Shown: positions 1 to 10,083 of the stretch, piece by piece
Layout: the number at the start of each line of letters is the position of its first letter
Numbering within the stretch: the first letter of the stretch is position 1
Position numbers and translations under genes: made by a program
Origin: Betaproteobacteria bacterium
GTDB lineage: Bacteria; Desulfobacterota; Desulfovibrionia; Desulfovibrionales; Desulfovibrionaceae
Assembly: GCA_009778295.1 (NCBI GenBank)
Contig: WRKB01000297.1
Span: 1-14,204, forward strand
Direction of reading: 5' to 3'
DNA length: 14,204 bases
Notes under the pieces: generated by a model
What the model saw: the letters and a program-made list of their open reading frames with translations, nothing else
Database searches by the model: none
What the model was told of the DNA's origin: nothing

Positions 1-45
1 GCGCAGCTGACTATCCTGCGGGATACAATCAAGAGGGGTGAGTAG
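1..45 (+). CDS. atpH: ATP synthase F1 delta subunit, C-terminal end only
   Basis: Frame 1 encodes the last 14 residues, AQLTILRDTIKRGE, and a TAG stop just before atpA. A tail of the form GQLxxLRxxI is what ends the F1 delta (OSCP-type) subunit, and delta directly precedes alpha in the standard bacterial atp order. Delta joins the F1 head to the peripheral stalk at the cytoplasmic face of the membrane. The atpA ribosome-binding site (AGGGG, around 34-38) lies inside these last codons, so the two genes are probably translationally coupled. The call rests on 14 residues plus context; the rest of the gene is outside the window. Confidence 0.75.
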   Translation, partial: AQLTILRDTIKRGE

Positions 46-48
46 CAC

Positions 49-1557
49 ATGCAGATTAAAGCGGAAGAAATCACCAAAATCATTGAGGGACAGATTCAAA
101 ACTACGATCAACGCGTAGAAATGAGCGAAACCGGCACCGTATTGTATGTTGGTGACGGCATTTCGCGCGTCTACGGTGTGCGTAATGCCATGTCCATGGA
201 ACTGCTGGAATTCCCCGGCGGCCTCATGGGTATGGTGCTGAACCTGGAAGAAGACAATGTGGGCGTAGCCCTTCTGGGCGACGACACCGGCATCAAGGAA
301 GGTGACCCGGTCAAGCGTACCGGCAAGATTTTCTCAGTGCCCGTGGGCGATGCGGTTATGGGCCGAGTGCTCAATCCCCTCGGCCAGCCCATTGACGGTC
401 TTGGTCCTCTGAACGCGAAAGAAACGCGTCCGGTGGAACTCAAAGCCCCCGGGATCATCGCGCGTAAATCCGTGCATGAACCCATGATGACCGGCCTCAA
501 AGCCGTCGATACCATGACACCTATCGGCCGTGGTCAGCGTGAGCTGATCATCGGCGACCGTCAGGTGGGCAAGACCGCTGTATGTGTGGACGCCATCCTC
601 GCGCAGAAAAATACCGATATCCACTGCTTCTACGTGGCCATTGGCCAAAAGAAAGCCACGGTCGCCCTCGTGGCGGATACCCTGCGCAAATACGGCGCGA
701 TGGAATACACCACCATCATTTCCGCCACAGCTTCCGAGCCTGCCCCACTACAGTTCATCTCCGCGTACTCAGGCTGCACCATGGCGGAATACTACCGCGA
801 CAGCGGCAAGCATGCGCTTATTATTTACGACGATCTTTCCAAGCAGGCAACGGCCTACCGCCAAATGTCCCTGCTGCTGCGCCGTCCTCCGGGACGTGAA
901 GCTTTCCCCGGCGATGTGTTCTACCTGCACTCCCGCCTGCTGGAACGCGCGGCAAAAATGCACGACTCGCTGAAAGCGGGTTCGCTGACAGCTTTGCCAA
1001 TCATCGAAACCCAAGCCGGTGACGTGTCGGCGTACATTCCAACGAATGTCATTTCCATCACTGACGGTCAAGTGTACCTTGAGCCCAACCTGTTCAACGC
1101 GGGCGTGCGTCCCGCCATCAATGTGGGGCTTTCCGTATCCCGCGTGGGCGGTGCAGCCCAAACCAAAGCCATGAAGCAGGTTGCCGGGACTCTTCGCCTT
1201 GATCTCGCCCAGTACCGCGAACTGGCCGCCTTCGCGCAGTTCGGATCCGATCTGGACAAAGCCACCAAATCCAAGTTGGATCGCGGCGCACGCCTGGTCG
1301 AGCTGCTCAAGCAGCCCCAGTACCAGCCCATGCCCATGGAAGAGCAGGTTGCCTCCATTTACGCCGCCACCCGTGGCCTGATGGATGACATCCCCGTGGA
1401 CAAAATACGCGATTTTGAAAACGTGTATTTGAGCTACCTGCGCGATGCCAAAAAGGATGTACTGGACGCCATCAAAGAGAAGAAAACCTTGGATGCGGGC
1501 ATTGAGGAAGGGCTGAAGGCCGCCGCAGCCACGACCAAGCAGAGCTTTTCGGCTTGA
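49..1557 (+). CDS. atpA: ATP synthase F1 subunit alpha
   Basis: This is the non-catalytic nucleotide-binding subunit of the F1 head (alpha3beta3) of the membrane ATP synthase. At 502 aa it has the usual family length. Visible landmarks are the N-terminal beta-barrel (about residues 25-95), a P-loop GDRQVGKT at residues 169-176, the Walker B-type stretch [10 protein letters not shown], and the alpha signature [14 protein letters not shown]. In that signature Arg365 is the arginine that reaches into the catalytic site of the neighbouring beta subunit. The C-terminal helical domain follows. The ATG start has a purine-rich AGGGG ribosome-binding site at 34-38. Only three bases separate it from the atpH stop, and atpG follows after 14 bases, so it sits inside the atp operon. 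Nothing is truncated or unusual. Confidence 0.98.
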   Translation: MQIKAEEITKIIEGQIQNYDQRVEMSETGTVLYVGDGISRVYGVRNAMSMELLEFPGGLMGMVLNLEEDNVGVALLGDDTGIKEGDPVKRTGKIFSVPVGDAVMGRVLNPLGQPIDGLGPLNAKETRPVELKAPGIIARKSVHEPMMTGLKAVDTMTPIGRGQRELIIGDRQVGKTAVCVDAILAQKNTDIHCFYVAIGQKKATVALVADTLRKYGAMEYTTIISATASEPAPLQFISAYSGCTMAEYYRDSGKHALIIYDDLSKQATAYRQMSLLLRRPPGREAFPGDVFYLHSRLLERAAKMHDSLKAGSLTALPIIETQAGDVSAYIPTNVISITDGQVYLEPNLFNAGVRPAINVGLSVSRVGGAAQTKAMKQVAGTLRLDLAQYRELAAFAQFGSDLDKATKSKLDRGARLVELLKQPQYQPMPMEEQVASIYAATRGLMDDIPVDKIRDFENVYLSYLRDAKKDVLDAIKEKKTLDAGIEEGLKAAAATTKQSFSA

Positions 1558-1571
1558 GCCGGAGGTAAGGC

Positions 1572-2459
1572 ATGGCTGCACTGAAAGACATACGACTGAA
1601 AATTGTCGGGGTTCGCAAAACCAAGCAAATCACCAAAGCCATGAACATGGTGGCTTCGGCGAAACTGCGCGGCGCACAGGCCCGGATTGAGTGTTTCAGG
1701 CCGTATGCCGCCAAATTCCGCGACATGCTGGGCGATTTAGCCGGCAAGGTGGAAAGCGGCGCGCATCCGCTACTCACAGTACACGATGAACCCAAGGTCT
1801 GCGTGATCGTGCTGGTTACCTCGGATCGCGGGTTGTGCGGCAGCTTCAACGCCAACCTTATAGCTGCCGCAAACAGGCTCGCACAGGAAAAATCCCGGAT
1901 CGGCATGACGGTCAAGTTCATTTGCGCGGGCAAGAAGGGCCGCGATTTCGTGCGTAAGACCAAGTACGAAATACTGCTCGGCTACGGCGACAAGATGGGA
2001 CACTTTGACTTCACGCTTGCGCACGAAGTGGGCATGGAAGTGATAAACGGCTACCAGGAACTGTCTATGGACGAAGTATACCTCATTTACGGGGAGTTCG
2101 TGACCATTGCTAAACAGGTCCCGGTGACTCTGCCCCTGCTGCCTCTACAAACGCCGGAAACGCCCGCCGAGAGCGAAGCAGCAGCCTCCGGAGCCAGGTC
2201 GGAATATCTGTATGAACCCCAGGAAGAAGCCCTGCTCGCGGAACTTCTGCCCAGATACGTCAAGGTGCAGATTTACCGCGGCATGCTGGACACCTCGTGC
2301 AGCGAGCATGCGGCACGCATGGCGGCCATGGACAATGCCACACGTAACTGCGATGACATGATCCTTTCGTTGACCCGCCTCTTCAACAAAGTGCGGCAGG
2401 CCAGCATTACCAGTGACCTCATGGATATCGTCGGCGGCGCTGAAGCGCTGAAAGGCTAA
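1572..2459 (+). CDS. atpG: ATP synthase F1 subunit gamma
   Basis: This is the central rotor shaft of F1, coupling proton flow through the c-ring to conformational change in the beta subunits. The 295-aa protein opens with the gamma hallmark (KxTKQITKAMxMVASAKL, near residues 16-33) and closes with the second hallmark (FNKVRQASITSDLMDIVGGAEAL). These two helices form the antiparallel coiled coil inside the alpha/beta ring. The central domain carries a short Pro/Glu/Ala-rich linker (about residues 193-212), a region that varies in length between species, so the slight excess over the E. coli protein is not alarming. The ATG has a near-ideal GGAGGT at 1561-1566. The gene lies between atpA and atpD in the standard order. 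Confidence 0.97.
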   Translation: MAALKDIRLKIVGVRKTKQITKAMNMVASAKLRGAQARIECFRPYAAKFRDMLGDLAGKVESGAHPLLTVHDEPKVCVIVLVTSDRGLCGSFNANLIAAANRLAQEKSRIGMTVKFICAGKKGRDFVRKTKYEILLGYGDKMGHFDFTLAHEVGMEVINGYQELSMDEVYLIYGEFVTIAKQVPVTLPLLPLQTPETPAESEAAASGARSEYLYEPQEEALLAELLPRYVKVQIYRGMLDTSCSEHAARMAAMDNATRNCDDMILSLTRLFNKVRQASITSDLMDIVGGAEALKG

Positions 2460-2470
2460 AAAGGGAGTGA

Positions 2471-3886
<1,416 letters not shown>

Positions 3887-3904
3887 CATAAAGGAGCGGA
3901 CATT

Positions 3905-4309
3905 ATGGAAAACGCGCTCCAGCTTGAAGTGGTCACGCCCGACAAGCAGGTCGCCAGCCGGATGGTGGAGTATGTCAGCGCACCCGGCGTGGAAGGCGAG
4001 TTTGGTGTGCTCCCCAACCACGTCAATCTGCTTTCAGCTTTGGCCATAGGTACTCTGCGCTTCAACGAGGGCGGGAAAAGTCAAAATGTCTTCATCTCCG
4101 GCGGCTTCGCCGATGTGTCAGACAATAAGGTAACCGTATTGGCCGAATCGGCTGAACTGGCTGAAGACATCGACCAGGCCAGAGCCCAGGCCGCCAAGGA
4201 ACGTGCGGAAAAACGCCTGGCGGATCGAACGGAAAAAGTGGATATCCTGCGTGCAGAAGCCGCATTGCACCGGGCCATAATCCGTTTGAATATCGCCGCG
4301 TACCGTTAA
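3905..4309 (+). CDS. atpC: ATP synthase F1 subunit epsilon
   Basis: This is the epsilon subunit, which binds gamma at the foot of the rotor and can act as a brake on ATP hydrolysis through its mobile C-terminal helices. The 134-aa product shows the N-terminal beta-sandwich with the family motif [16 protein letters not shown] (about residues 30-45). After it come the FISGGFADV strand and a charged helical hairpin rich in Ala, Glu and Arg (about residues 85-134), which is the regulatory domain. An AAGGAG ribosome-binding site at 3891-3896 is well spaced from the ATG. It is the last gene of the atp cluster, and the stop codon is followed 21 bases later by a strong intrinsic terminator. Confidence 0.96.
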   Translation: MENALQLEVVTPDKQVASRMVEYVSAPGVEGEFGVLPNHVNLLSALAIGTLRFNEGGKSQNVFISGGFADVSDNKVTVLAESAELAEDIDQARAQAAKERAEKRLADRTEKVDILRAEAALHRAIIRLNIAAYR

Positions 4310-4330
4310 CATTTGAGGAATACACAACAA

Positions 4331-4360
4331 GAAGGGCCGGATTATTCCGGCCCTTCTTTT
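4331..4360 (+). terminator. Intrinsic terminator of the atp operon
   Basis: A perfect 10-bp GC-rich stem (GAAGGGCCGG at 4331-4340, CCGGCCCTTC at 4347-4356) with a 6-nt ATTATT loop is followed directly by TTTT. This is a textbook rho-independent terminator for the atp transcript. It ends only 12 bases before the lepA start codon. Confidence 0.93.
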
Positions 4361-4372
4361 CCGGTAGGCCCA

Positions 4373-6178
4373 ATGCCCAAACAGGATCATATCCGCAATT
4401 TTTGCATCATCGCACACATCGACCACGGTAAATCCACCTTGGCCGACCGCATCCTCGAACTCACCGGCCTTGTTTCTGAACGCGACAGACGCGACCAGTA
4501 CCTGGATCGCATGGAATTGGAACGCGAACGCGGCATTACCATCAAGGCCCAGACCGTACGCATCCCCTATACGCGTCCGGATGGCGCGAAATACATCCTC
4601 AACCTCATCGACACCCCCGGCCATGTGGATTTCCATTACGAGGTCTCCCGCTCACTTGCGGCCTGCGACGGCGCGTTGCTGGTAGTAGACGCCGCGCAGG
4701 GAGTGGAAGCTCAAACCTTGGCCAACGTGTACCTCGCACTCGATCATAATCACGAAATCGTGCCGATACTCAACAAAATCGACCTCCCCAGCGCCGATGT
4801 TGCCCGTGTCCGTGAGGAAATTGAGGAGACCATAGGCCTGGACTGCTCCAATCCTCTGCCTGTTTCCGCCAAGACCGGACTCGGCGTGGATGAGGTGCTT
4901 ACCGCTATTGTGGAGCGCCTGCCTGCGCCAACAGGAGACGCAAGCGCGCCGCTTAAGGCTCTAATTTTCGACTCCTGGTATGACAGTTATCAAGGGGTCG
5001 TAGTGCTGTTCCGTATTGTGGACGGACGAATTCGTAAAGGCGAGCATATCAGGCTCATGGCCACCGGCAAGCAGTACGATGTGCTCCGGCTCGGCGTCTT
5101 TTCCCCGGAAGCCATGGATGTTGACGAACTTGCCGCAGGCGAAGTGGGATTTTTGTGCGGCAGCATCAAGGAACTTGCCGATGCGCGCGTAGGCGATACC
5201 ATCACCCACGTCGATCGCCCGGCCAAAGACTCCGTACCCGGGTTCAGAGAAGTCAAAGCCATGGTCTTTTGCGGGCTCTATCCATCCGAAGCCGCGGACT
5301 ACGAAGACCTCAAAGCAGCTCTGGAAAAACTCCAACTCAACGATGCCGCCTTTTCCTACGAGGCGGAAACGTCCCAGGCCCTCGGATTCGGCTTCCGTTG
5401 CGGCTTTCTGGGACTGCTGCACATGGAAATCATCCAGGAGCGCCTGGAACGCGAATTTGAAATTGCGCTCATCGCCACCGCCCCCTCGGTCATCTATAAA
5501 GTACAAACAACCGACGGCAGAGAACTTGCCATCGACAACCCCGCAAAACTCCCCAATCCCACACACATCGCCGAACTCTTCGAGCCCTATGTGCGTCTGG
5601 ATATCCACGTCCCGAACGAATACGTGGGCAATGCCGTGAAATTGTGCGAAGAAAAACGCGGACAGCAGAAAAATATCGGCTACGTGACCTCCAAGCGCGT
5701 CATCGTGACCTACGAGATGCCCTTTGCCGAAATCGTCTTCGACTTTTTCGACCGCCTCAAATCCGCCACGCGCGGTTATGCCAGCATGGATTATGAATTA
5801 CTCGGCCACCGTCCCTCGAATCTCGTACGCCTGGATATCCTCCTCAACGGCGACCCCGTGGACGCCCTAGCCGTCATCGTCCACCACGACAAAGCCTACC
5901 CTTACGGACGCGCCCTGGCACTCAAACTCAAACGTACCATCCCGCGCCAGCTCTTTGAAATCGCTATCCAGGCCGCTATCGGACAAAAAATCATCGCGCG
6001 AGAGACCATAAGCGCCCTGCGCAAAAACGTGACTGCCAAATGCTATGGCGGCGACATTACCCGCAAGCGCAAACTGCTCGAAAAACAAAAAGAAGGTAAA
6101 AAACGCATGAAGCGCATGGGCAACGTGGAATTGCCGCAGGAGGCCTTTTTGGCTGCCCTGCAAGTGGAGGATGAATAG
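4373..6178 (+). CDS. lepA: Elongation factor 4 (ribosomal back-translocase LepA)
   Basis: This is a ribosome-binding GTPase of the EF-G/EF-Tu superfamily, known as EF4/LepA, that acts on stalled or mistranslocated ribosomes and in initiation-complex or ribosome biogenesis. The G motifs are all present: AHIDHGKST at residues 14-22 (G1), RGIT in switch I (G2), DTPGHVDF (G3), NKID (G4) and SAKTG (G5). They are followed by domain II, EF-G-like domains III and V, and the LepA-specific C-terminal domain rich in Lys/Arg ([20 protein letters not shown]). The ATG at 4373 gives 601 aa, the usual family length. An in-frame TTG at 4313 would put the atp terminator inside the coding region and is rejected. 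The ribosome-binding site is weak (GGTAGG at 4363-4368). A CATAAT at 4276-4281 inside atpC could be a -10 box, but I see no good -35. Confidence 0.97.
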   Translation: MPKQDHIRNFCIIAHIDHGKSTLADRILELTGLVSERDRRDQYLDRMELERERGITIKAQTVRIPYTRPDGAKYILNLIDTPGHVDFHYEVSRSLAACDGALLVVDAAQGVEAQTLANVYLALDHNHEIVPILNKIDLPSADVARVREEIEETIGLDCSNPLPVSAKTGLGVDEVLTAIVERLPAPTGDASAPLKALIFDSWYDSYQGVVVLFRIVDGRIRKGEHIRLMATGKQYDVLRLGVFSPEAMDVDELAAGEVGFLCGSIKELADARVGDTITHVDRPAKDSVPGFREVKAMVFCGLYPSEAADYEDLKAALEKLQLNDAAFSYEAETSQALGFGFRCGFLGLLHMEIIQERLEREFEIALIATAPSVIYKVQTTDGRELAIDNPAKLPNPTHIAELFEPYVRLDIHVPNEYVGNAVKLCEEKRGQQKNIGYVTSKRVIVTYEMPFAEIVFDFFDRLKSATRGYASMDYELLGHRPSNLVRLDILLNGDPVDALAVIVHHDKAYPYGRALALKLKRTIPRQLFEIAIQAAIGQKIIARETISALRKNVTAKCYGGDITRKRKLLEKQKEGKKRMKRMGNVELPQEAFLAALQVEDE

Positions 6179-6203
6179 CATTTACGAATCTAAGGGAGTC
6201 CCT

Positions 6204-6992
6204 ATGGCCGAACACGACGAACAATCCGACGCCTCCGCATCCTTTCTGGATTCCCTGCCGGAATTGAAAACGGATGAACGCTTTCTTTTCGCCTGCAACG
6301 AAGGAGTGCCCTGCTTCAACCACTGCTGCTCCGAACTGACCCTGCCCCTCGCGCCATACGACGTACTGCGCTTGCGCCGTAACCTGGGCATCGACAGCGA
6401 TAGTTTTATCAAACGCTTCACCACCATACAGCTTTACCCCGATACGGGTTTTCCGCTACCGCTTCTGAAAATGCTGGACGGGCCGGACGAACTCTGCCCC
6501 TTTGTCACGCCGGCAGGCTGCTCCGTGTACGAAGACCGTTCCGCAGCCTGCCGCGCCTATCCTTTGGGTCGCGGCACCAAGCCCGGCCCGTGTGGTACGG
6601 TGAACGAACGCTTCTTTCTTGTCCAAGAAGACCATTGCCACGGCTTTGACGCTGGTAAAAAATGGACTGCGCGGGAATGGATCGCCGATCAAGGACTGGA
6701 ACCTTATAATCGCTCCAATGACCGGTATATGCAACTCATGGCCAAGGTCAAAGCCTCGGGAGAGGCTGTATCCGAACGCATGGCCACCATGTGCCTGCTG
6801 GCCTTTTTCCAGCTCGACCGTTTCAAGGATTTTATGGCAGACATGGGTGTGCTCGACAAAGTGGACATCCCGGAGGAACGCCGCATAGCCGTGATTGAAG
6901 ACGAGGAGGCGCGCCTGGACTTTGCCTTTGACTGGATAGAGCTCGTCCTATTCGGCAGTGCTGCGGGATTACACAGAAAGGAAACATGTTGA
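6204..6992 (+). CDS. YkgJ-family cysteine-cluster protein (putative Zn/Fe-binding)
   Basis: The 262-aa protein carries the cysteine pattern of the YkgJ / Fe-S or zinc-chelating cluster family. Cys31, Cys37 and the pair Cys41-Cys42 (C-x5-C-x3-CC) are followed by Cys98, Cys106 and Cys116 in the typical context CPFVTPAGCSVYEDRSAACRAYPL, with extra cysteines at 130 and in HCHGF. The family is widespread and presumed to bind a metal or Fe-S cluster; no reaction is established, and I infer none here. The N-terminus is acidic and there is no signal peptide or membrane helix, so it is probably cytoplasmic. The chosen ATG at 6204 has an AAGGGAG ribosome-binding site at 6192-6198. An in-frame ATG at 6171 overlaps the lepA stop and lacks one. 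It overlaps rfaE2 by 7 bases, so the two are likely co-translated. Confidence 0.85.
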   Translation: MAEHDEQSDASASFLDSLPELKTDERFLFACNEGVPCFNHCCSELTLPLAPYDVLRLRRNLGIDSDSFIKRFTTIQLYPDTGFPLPLLKMLDGPDELCPFVTPAGCSVYEDRSAACRAYPLGRGTKPGPCGTVNERFFLVQEDHCHGFDAGKKWTAREWIADQGLEPYNRSNDRYMQLMAKVKASGEAVSERMATMCLLAFFQLDRFKDFMADMGVLDKVDIPEERRIAVIEDEEARLDFAFDWIELVLFGSAAGLHRKETC

Positions 6993-7486
6993 AGCCACAC
7001 ATCACGCTCACACACCCGAAAATTCTGCATGGCCAAGCGTTGCTTGAACGCTTGGCGGAGTTACGCCAAACAGGCAAACGGCTGGTATTTACCAACGGCT
7101 GCTATGACATTTTGCACCCCGGCCATATAGACTTGCTGAACAGGGCGAAACTGCTGGGCGATGCGCTGCTGCTGGCCGTAAATGACGATGCCTCGGTGCG
7201 CCGCCTGCGCAAGGGACCGGACAGGCCGATCAACCCGCTGGAAGTTCGCATGTACATGGCGGCGCAACTGAGTTGCGTTGATCTGGTAACATCTTTTAGC
7301 GAAGATACGCCCCTTGTATGCATCCGGCTCGTCCGCCCCCAGGTACTCGCCAAGGGCGGCGACTGGCCGCTTGAAAAAATTGTGGGCCGTGAGATAGTGG
7401 AGGCTGATGGCGGCAAGGTATACAGCTTGTCGCTTTTGCCGGGCTATTCGACCACGGCTCTGATTGAGCGGATACGGCTACACTAA
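6986..7486 (+). CDS. rfaE2: D-glycero-beta-D-manno-heptose 1-phosphate adenylyltransferase
   Basis: This nucleotidyltransferase of the cytidylyltransferase-like fold transfers AMP from ATP to heptose 1-phosphate, giving ADP-heptose for the LPS inner core. The 166-aa protein shows the family start VFTNGCYDILHPGH, with the HxGH nucleotide-binding motif as HPGH at residues 44-47. The LLLAVNDD strand and the KGGDW and PGYSTT motifs of the RfaE C-terminal domain follow. In E. coli this activity is fused to a kinase domain (HldE); here it stands alone, so the sugar kinase (HldA/RfaE1) must be encoded elsewhere. The ATG overlaps the preceding stop by 7 bases, with AAGGA just upstream. The metN start follows 16 bases after its stop. 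Confidence 0.93.
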   Translation: MLKPHITLTHPKILHGQALLERLAELRQTGKRLVFTNGCYDILHPGHIDLLNRAKLLGDALLLAVNDDASVRRLRKGPDRPINPLEVRMYMAAQLSCVDLVTSFSEDTPLVCIRLVRPQVLAKGGDWPLEKIVGREIVEADGGKVYSLSLLPGYSTTALIERIRLH

Positions 7487-7502
7487 TATATGGAAACTCT
7501 TA

Positions 7503-8480
7503 ATGATCCATATTCATGATCTGGAAAAAAGCTACGCAGATACACCGGTGCTGTTCCACATCTCCTGCCATATCAGGGCAGGAGAAATCTTCGGCATTGT
7601 GGGCCATTCGGGAGCGGGGAAATCCACACTGCTGCGTTGTCTGAACGGACTTGAAGGATACCAGGGCGGCAGCATCACGGTCATGGGCCGCGAAGTGCAG
7701 GAGCTGGATGAGGAAGGATTAAAACAACTGCGTCGGGAAATGGGTATGATTTTTCAGAATTTCAACCTGATGCAACGCAAGAATGTTTTTGGTAACGTTG
7801 CCTTTCCCCTGGAGATTTGGAAGACGCCCAAGGAAAAAATCCGCACACGGGTTCTGGAGCTTCTAGAATTGGTGGGTCTTGCGGATCGCGCCCAAGATCG
7901 CATCCAGAATCTGTCTGGCGGGCAGAAGCAACGCGTCGGCGTCGCGCGCGCCCTGGCGCTGAATCCAAAAATTTTGCTCTGCGACGAGGCGACTTCCGCC
8001 CTGGACCCACAAACCACGCTTTCAATTCTGGAACTGCTGCAGGACATCAATGAACGCTTGGGACTGACCATAGTCATGGTCACGCATGAAATGCGCGTGG
8101 TCAAGCGCATCTGCCACCGTCTCCTCTTCCTGGAGCACGGTCGCACCGTTTGCCAAGGCGCGACGGACGATCTTTTTCTGGCGCCCAAGCAGGATCTGAA
8201 ACGCTTCGTGGGGGACGACTACACCTTAAGCCCCACAGGCACCAATATCCGGCTCATGTTTCCGCGCGAACTCGCGCAACAAAGCATCATCACCCACATG
8301 GCGCGCGAGCTCAATCTCGACTTTTCCATAGTCGGCGGCAGGCTTGACCGTTACCGCAACGATGTCCTCGGTTTTTTGATCATCAACGTGGATGACCGGC
8401 GCCTTGAGTCCGTGCTGAACTATCTGCAGGAGAAAAACTTGTTCTGGGAGGTGCTTGACGATGATCGCCACCTTGCTTGA
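7503..8480 (+). CDS. metN: Methionine ABC importer ATP-binding protein MetN
   Basis: This ATPase energises uptake of D- and L-methionine at the cytoplasmic side of the inner membrane. From the ATG at 7503 the product is 325 aa. It has Walker A GHSGAGKST (residues 34-42), a Q-loop, the ABC signature LSGGQ at 137-141, and Walker B ILLCDE with Asp161 and Glu162, followed by the D-loop SALD and an H-loop in VMVTHEM. The C-terminal segment (about residues 245-325) looks like the NIL domain, which in MetN binds methionine and inhibits transport when internal methionine is high. An in-frame TTG at 7464 lies within rfaE2 and is not favoured. The ribosome-binding site before 7503 is weak (GGAAA). No SAM riboswitch fits in the 16-base gap before it. 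Confidence 0.95.
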   Translation: MIHIHDLEKSYADTPVLFHISCHIRAGEIFGIVGHSGAGKSTLLRCLNGLEGYQGGSITVMGREVQELDEEGLKQLRREMGMIFQNFNLMQRKNVFGNVAFPLEIWKTPKEKIRTRVLELLELVGLADRAQDRIQNLSGGQKQRVGVARALALNPKILLCDEATSALDPQTTLSILELLQDINERLGLTIVMVTHEMRVVKRICHRLLFLEHGRTVCQGATDDLFLAPKQDLKRFVGDDYTLSPTGTNIRLMFPRELAQQSIITHMARELNLDFSIVGGRLDRYRNDVLGFLIINVDDRRLESVLNYLQEKNLFWEVLDDDRHLA

Positions 8481-9129
8481 ATCCCTAGATCCACTCGTCG
8501 TCGAGCTCATCGAAGCCCTCTTTGAAACCCTGTACATGGTGTTTTTCTCTACGCTCTTTTCGCTGATTCTTGGCTTCGGCATTACAATCGCGCTGATCAC
8601 AACCGCCCCGCACGGTCTGCGGCCAAACCCCCGCGTGTACGCGGCACTGGATGTCAGCGTGAACCTATTGCGCTCCTTTCCCTTCATGATCCTGATGATC
8701 GCGCTTATTCCCTTCACCCGTCTCGTGGCAGGCGTTGCCATCGGCAGCACCGCGGCCATCGTGCCGCTGACCATCGCGGCAGCTCCTTTTGTAGGCCGTA
8801 TCTTGGAAGGAAGCCTGCTTGAAGTAGACCGCGGCGTTGTGGAGGCTGCTCGAGCCTGTGGGGCTGGCGATACGCAGATTATCTTCCGGGTCATGCTCAA
8901 GGAAGCCATGCCCTCTATCATTTTGAATATCGCGATATTGGCTATTACCTTGCTCGGTTATTCGGCCATGGCCGGCGCCATCGGGGGCGGCGGACTCGGC
9001 GCTCTAGCCTATAACTACGGTTATCTGCGCTTCCGCACGGATGTCATGCTCTACTCAGTAGGCATTTTGATCCTGCTCGTCCATTTAATACAGACAGGCG
9101 GCAATTTTTTGTATAATAGACTTCGCTAA
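8461..9129 (+). CDS. metI: Methionine ABC importer permease MetI
   Basis: This is the inner-membrane permease of the methionine importer. The 222-aa protein is strongly hydrophobic, with about five membrane segments (near residues 15-40, 60-85, 88-115, 145-175 and 190-215). The EAA coupling loop that docks onto MetN is visible from Glu128 as EAARACGAG, followed by the usual hydrophobic and glycine-rich stretch AGAIGGGGLGALAYNYGY of MetI proteins. The start at 8461 has GGGAGG at 8447-8452 and overlaps the end of metN by 20 bases, so the two are probably translationally coupled. An in-frame TTG at 8455 is too close to that ribosome-binding site to be preferred. The length matches the family. 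Confidence 0.95.
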   Translation: MIATLLESLDPLVVELIEALFETLYMVFFSTLFSLILGFGITIALITTAPHGLRPNPRVYAALDVSVNLLRSFPFMILMIALIPFTRLVAGVAIGSTAAIVPLTIAAAPFVGRILEGSLLEVDRGVVEAARACGAGDTQIIFRVMLKEAMPSIILNIAILAITLLGYSAMAGAIGGGGLGALAYNYGYLRFRTDVMLYSVGILILLVHLIQTGGNFLYNRLR

Positions 9130-9162
9130 CGGCACTATCACCAATACATGACGAGGACTCCC

Positions 9163-9945
9163 ATGAGAACAGCACTGCTTGCTCTTGCATTGATTCTTGG
9201 TCTGGCGCTGCCGAGCGTTGCGGCCGACAACCAAAAAATCGTCGTCGGCGTCACCCCCTTCCCGCATAAAGATATCATGCTTATTGCCAAAAAACTTTTG
9301 GCAAAGGAAGGTTACACGCTCGAAATCAAGGAATTCACCGATTATGTGCAACCCAATCTGGCCTTGGCCGGAAAAAGCCTGGACGCCAACTTTTTTCAGC
9401 ATGTGCCTTATCTTGACAATATGAACAAGGAAAAACAGCTGAATCTCGCCTGGGTGGCAAAAATCCATATTGAGCCACTGGGCCTGTATTCCAGAACGAT
9501 CAAAAAACTCGACGAACTCAAGGACGGCGATACCCTTGCCGTCCCCAACGACCCTACCAACGAAGCCCGCGCCTTGCGCCTGTTGGAAGTAAACAAGCTG
9601 ATCTCCCTTAAACCCGGTGAGCTTGTTACCGTGCGAGATATCACCGCTAATCCCAAAAAATTGAAAATCAGGGAACTGGAAGCAGCGCAGCTGCCCCGTA
9701 CCCTCCAGGATGTAACCGCTGCGGTTATCAATACCAACTTTGCCGCTGAGGCCAACCTGGTTCCCTCGCGTGACGCCATTATCATTGAGGGCAAAGATTC
9801 TCCTTACGCCAACGTGATTGCTGTCAGGGCCGACATGGTGAATACTCCGGCTATCAACGCGCTGGTCAAAGCCTGCCAGTCGCCCGAGGTTAAGGCGTAT
9901 ATTGAAAAAGAGCTGCTGCCCAAAGGTATTGTCCCGGCTTTTTAA
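9163..9945 (+). CDS. metQ: Methionine-binding protein MetQ (NLPA family)
   Basis: This is the periplasmic substrate-binding component that delivers methionine to MetNI. The 260-aa product begins with a Sec-type signal (MRTALLALALILGLALPSVA, cleavage probably after SVA). After it come the NLPA/MetQ landmarks VGVTPFPHKDI, EFTDYVQPNLAL, and DANFFQHVPYLDNMN, and later AVPNDPTNEARALRLL. The chosen ATG at 9163 has GAGGA at 9152-9156; an in-frame ATG at 9148 has none. E. coli MetQ is a lipoprotein, but here there is no cysteine near the end of the signal, so the protein is likely soluble in the periplasm or held by other means. It lies 33 bases after metI and is probably the last gene of this transcription unit. 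Confidence 0.94.
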   Translation: MRTALLALALILGLALPSVAADNQKIVVGVTPFPHKDIMLIAKKLLAKEGYTLEIKEFTDYVQPNLALAGKSLDANFFQHVPYLDNMNKEKQLNLAWVAKIHIEPLGLYSRTIKKLDELKDGDTLAVPNDPTNEARALRLLEVNKLISLKPGELVTVRDITANPKKLKIRELEAAQLPRTLQDVTAAVINTNFAAEANLVPSRDAIIIEGKDSPYANVIAVRADMVNTPAINALVKACQSPEVKAYIEKELLPKGIVPAF

Positions 9946-9952
9946 GACACAG

Positions 9953-9982
9953 CTTACAATCGCTTTGCGAAGTAATTGTAAG
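9953..9982. repeat. Inverted repeat / stem-loop after metQ
   Basis: Two perfect 8-bp arms (CTTACAAT at 9953-9960, ATTGTAAG at 9975-9982) can pair, with a further CTT/AAG inside and a TGCG loop. No T-run follows on either strand, so it is not a canonical terminator. It could stabilise the metQ mRNA 3' end or be a binding site for a dimeric regulator. The rest of the 138-bp gap up to pdxY holds a weak CCCG/CGGG stem (10002-10014) and the repeat listed at 10023-10050. I see no convincing promoter there. Confidence 0.5.
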
Positions 9983-10022
9983 AAACAGATTGATGAAAAA
10001 CCCCGAAAGACGGGATTTGTAA

Positions 10023-10050
10023 AGACGCACACTCCGGCGCTTCGCGGCGC
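10023..10050 (+). repeat. Imperfect intergenic repeat, copy A
   Basis: The stretch AGACGCACACTCCGGCG... (28 nt) matches 13378-13404 at about 23 positions with one gap. Both copies are intergenic and in the same orientation. The function is unknown; the element may extend further with lower similarity. Confidence 0.4.
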
Positions 10051-10083
10051 GGGGAAATCGCGTTTGCGCATCAAGGATCGGGT

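Noticed and set aside
4313..4372. TTG start for lepA at 4313
   Set aside because: It would encode the atp terminator hairpin. The ATG at 4373 gives the standard LepA N-terminus and length.
7464..7502. TTG start for metN at 7464
   Set aside because: It overlaps the rfaE2 coding region; the protein family begins near MIHIHDLEKSY at 7503.
7487..7502. SAM riboswitch or other methionine-responsive leader before metN
   Set aside because: The gap to rfaE2 is only 16 bases, too short for any S-box type element.
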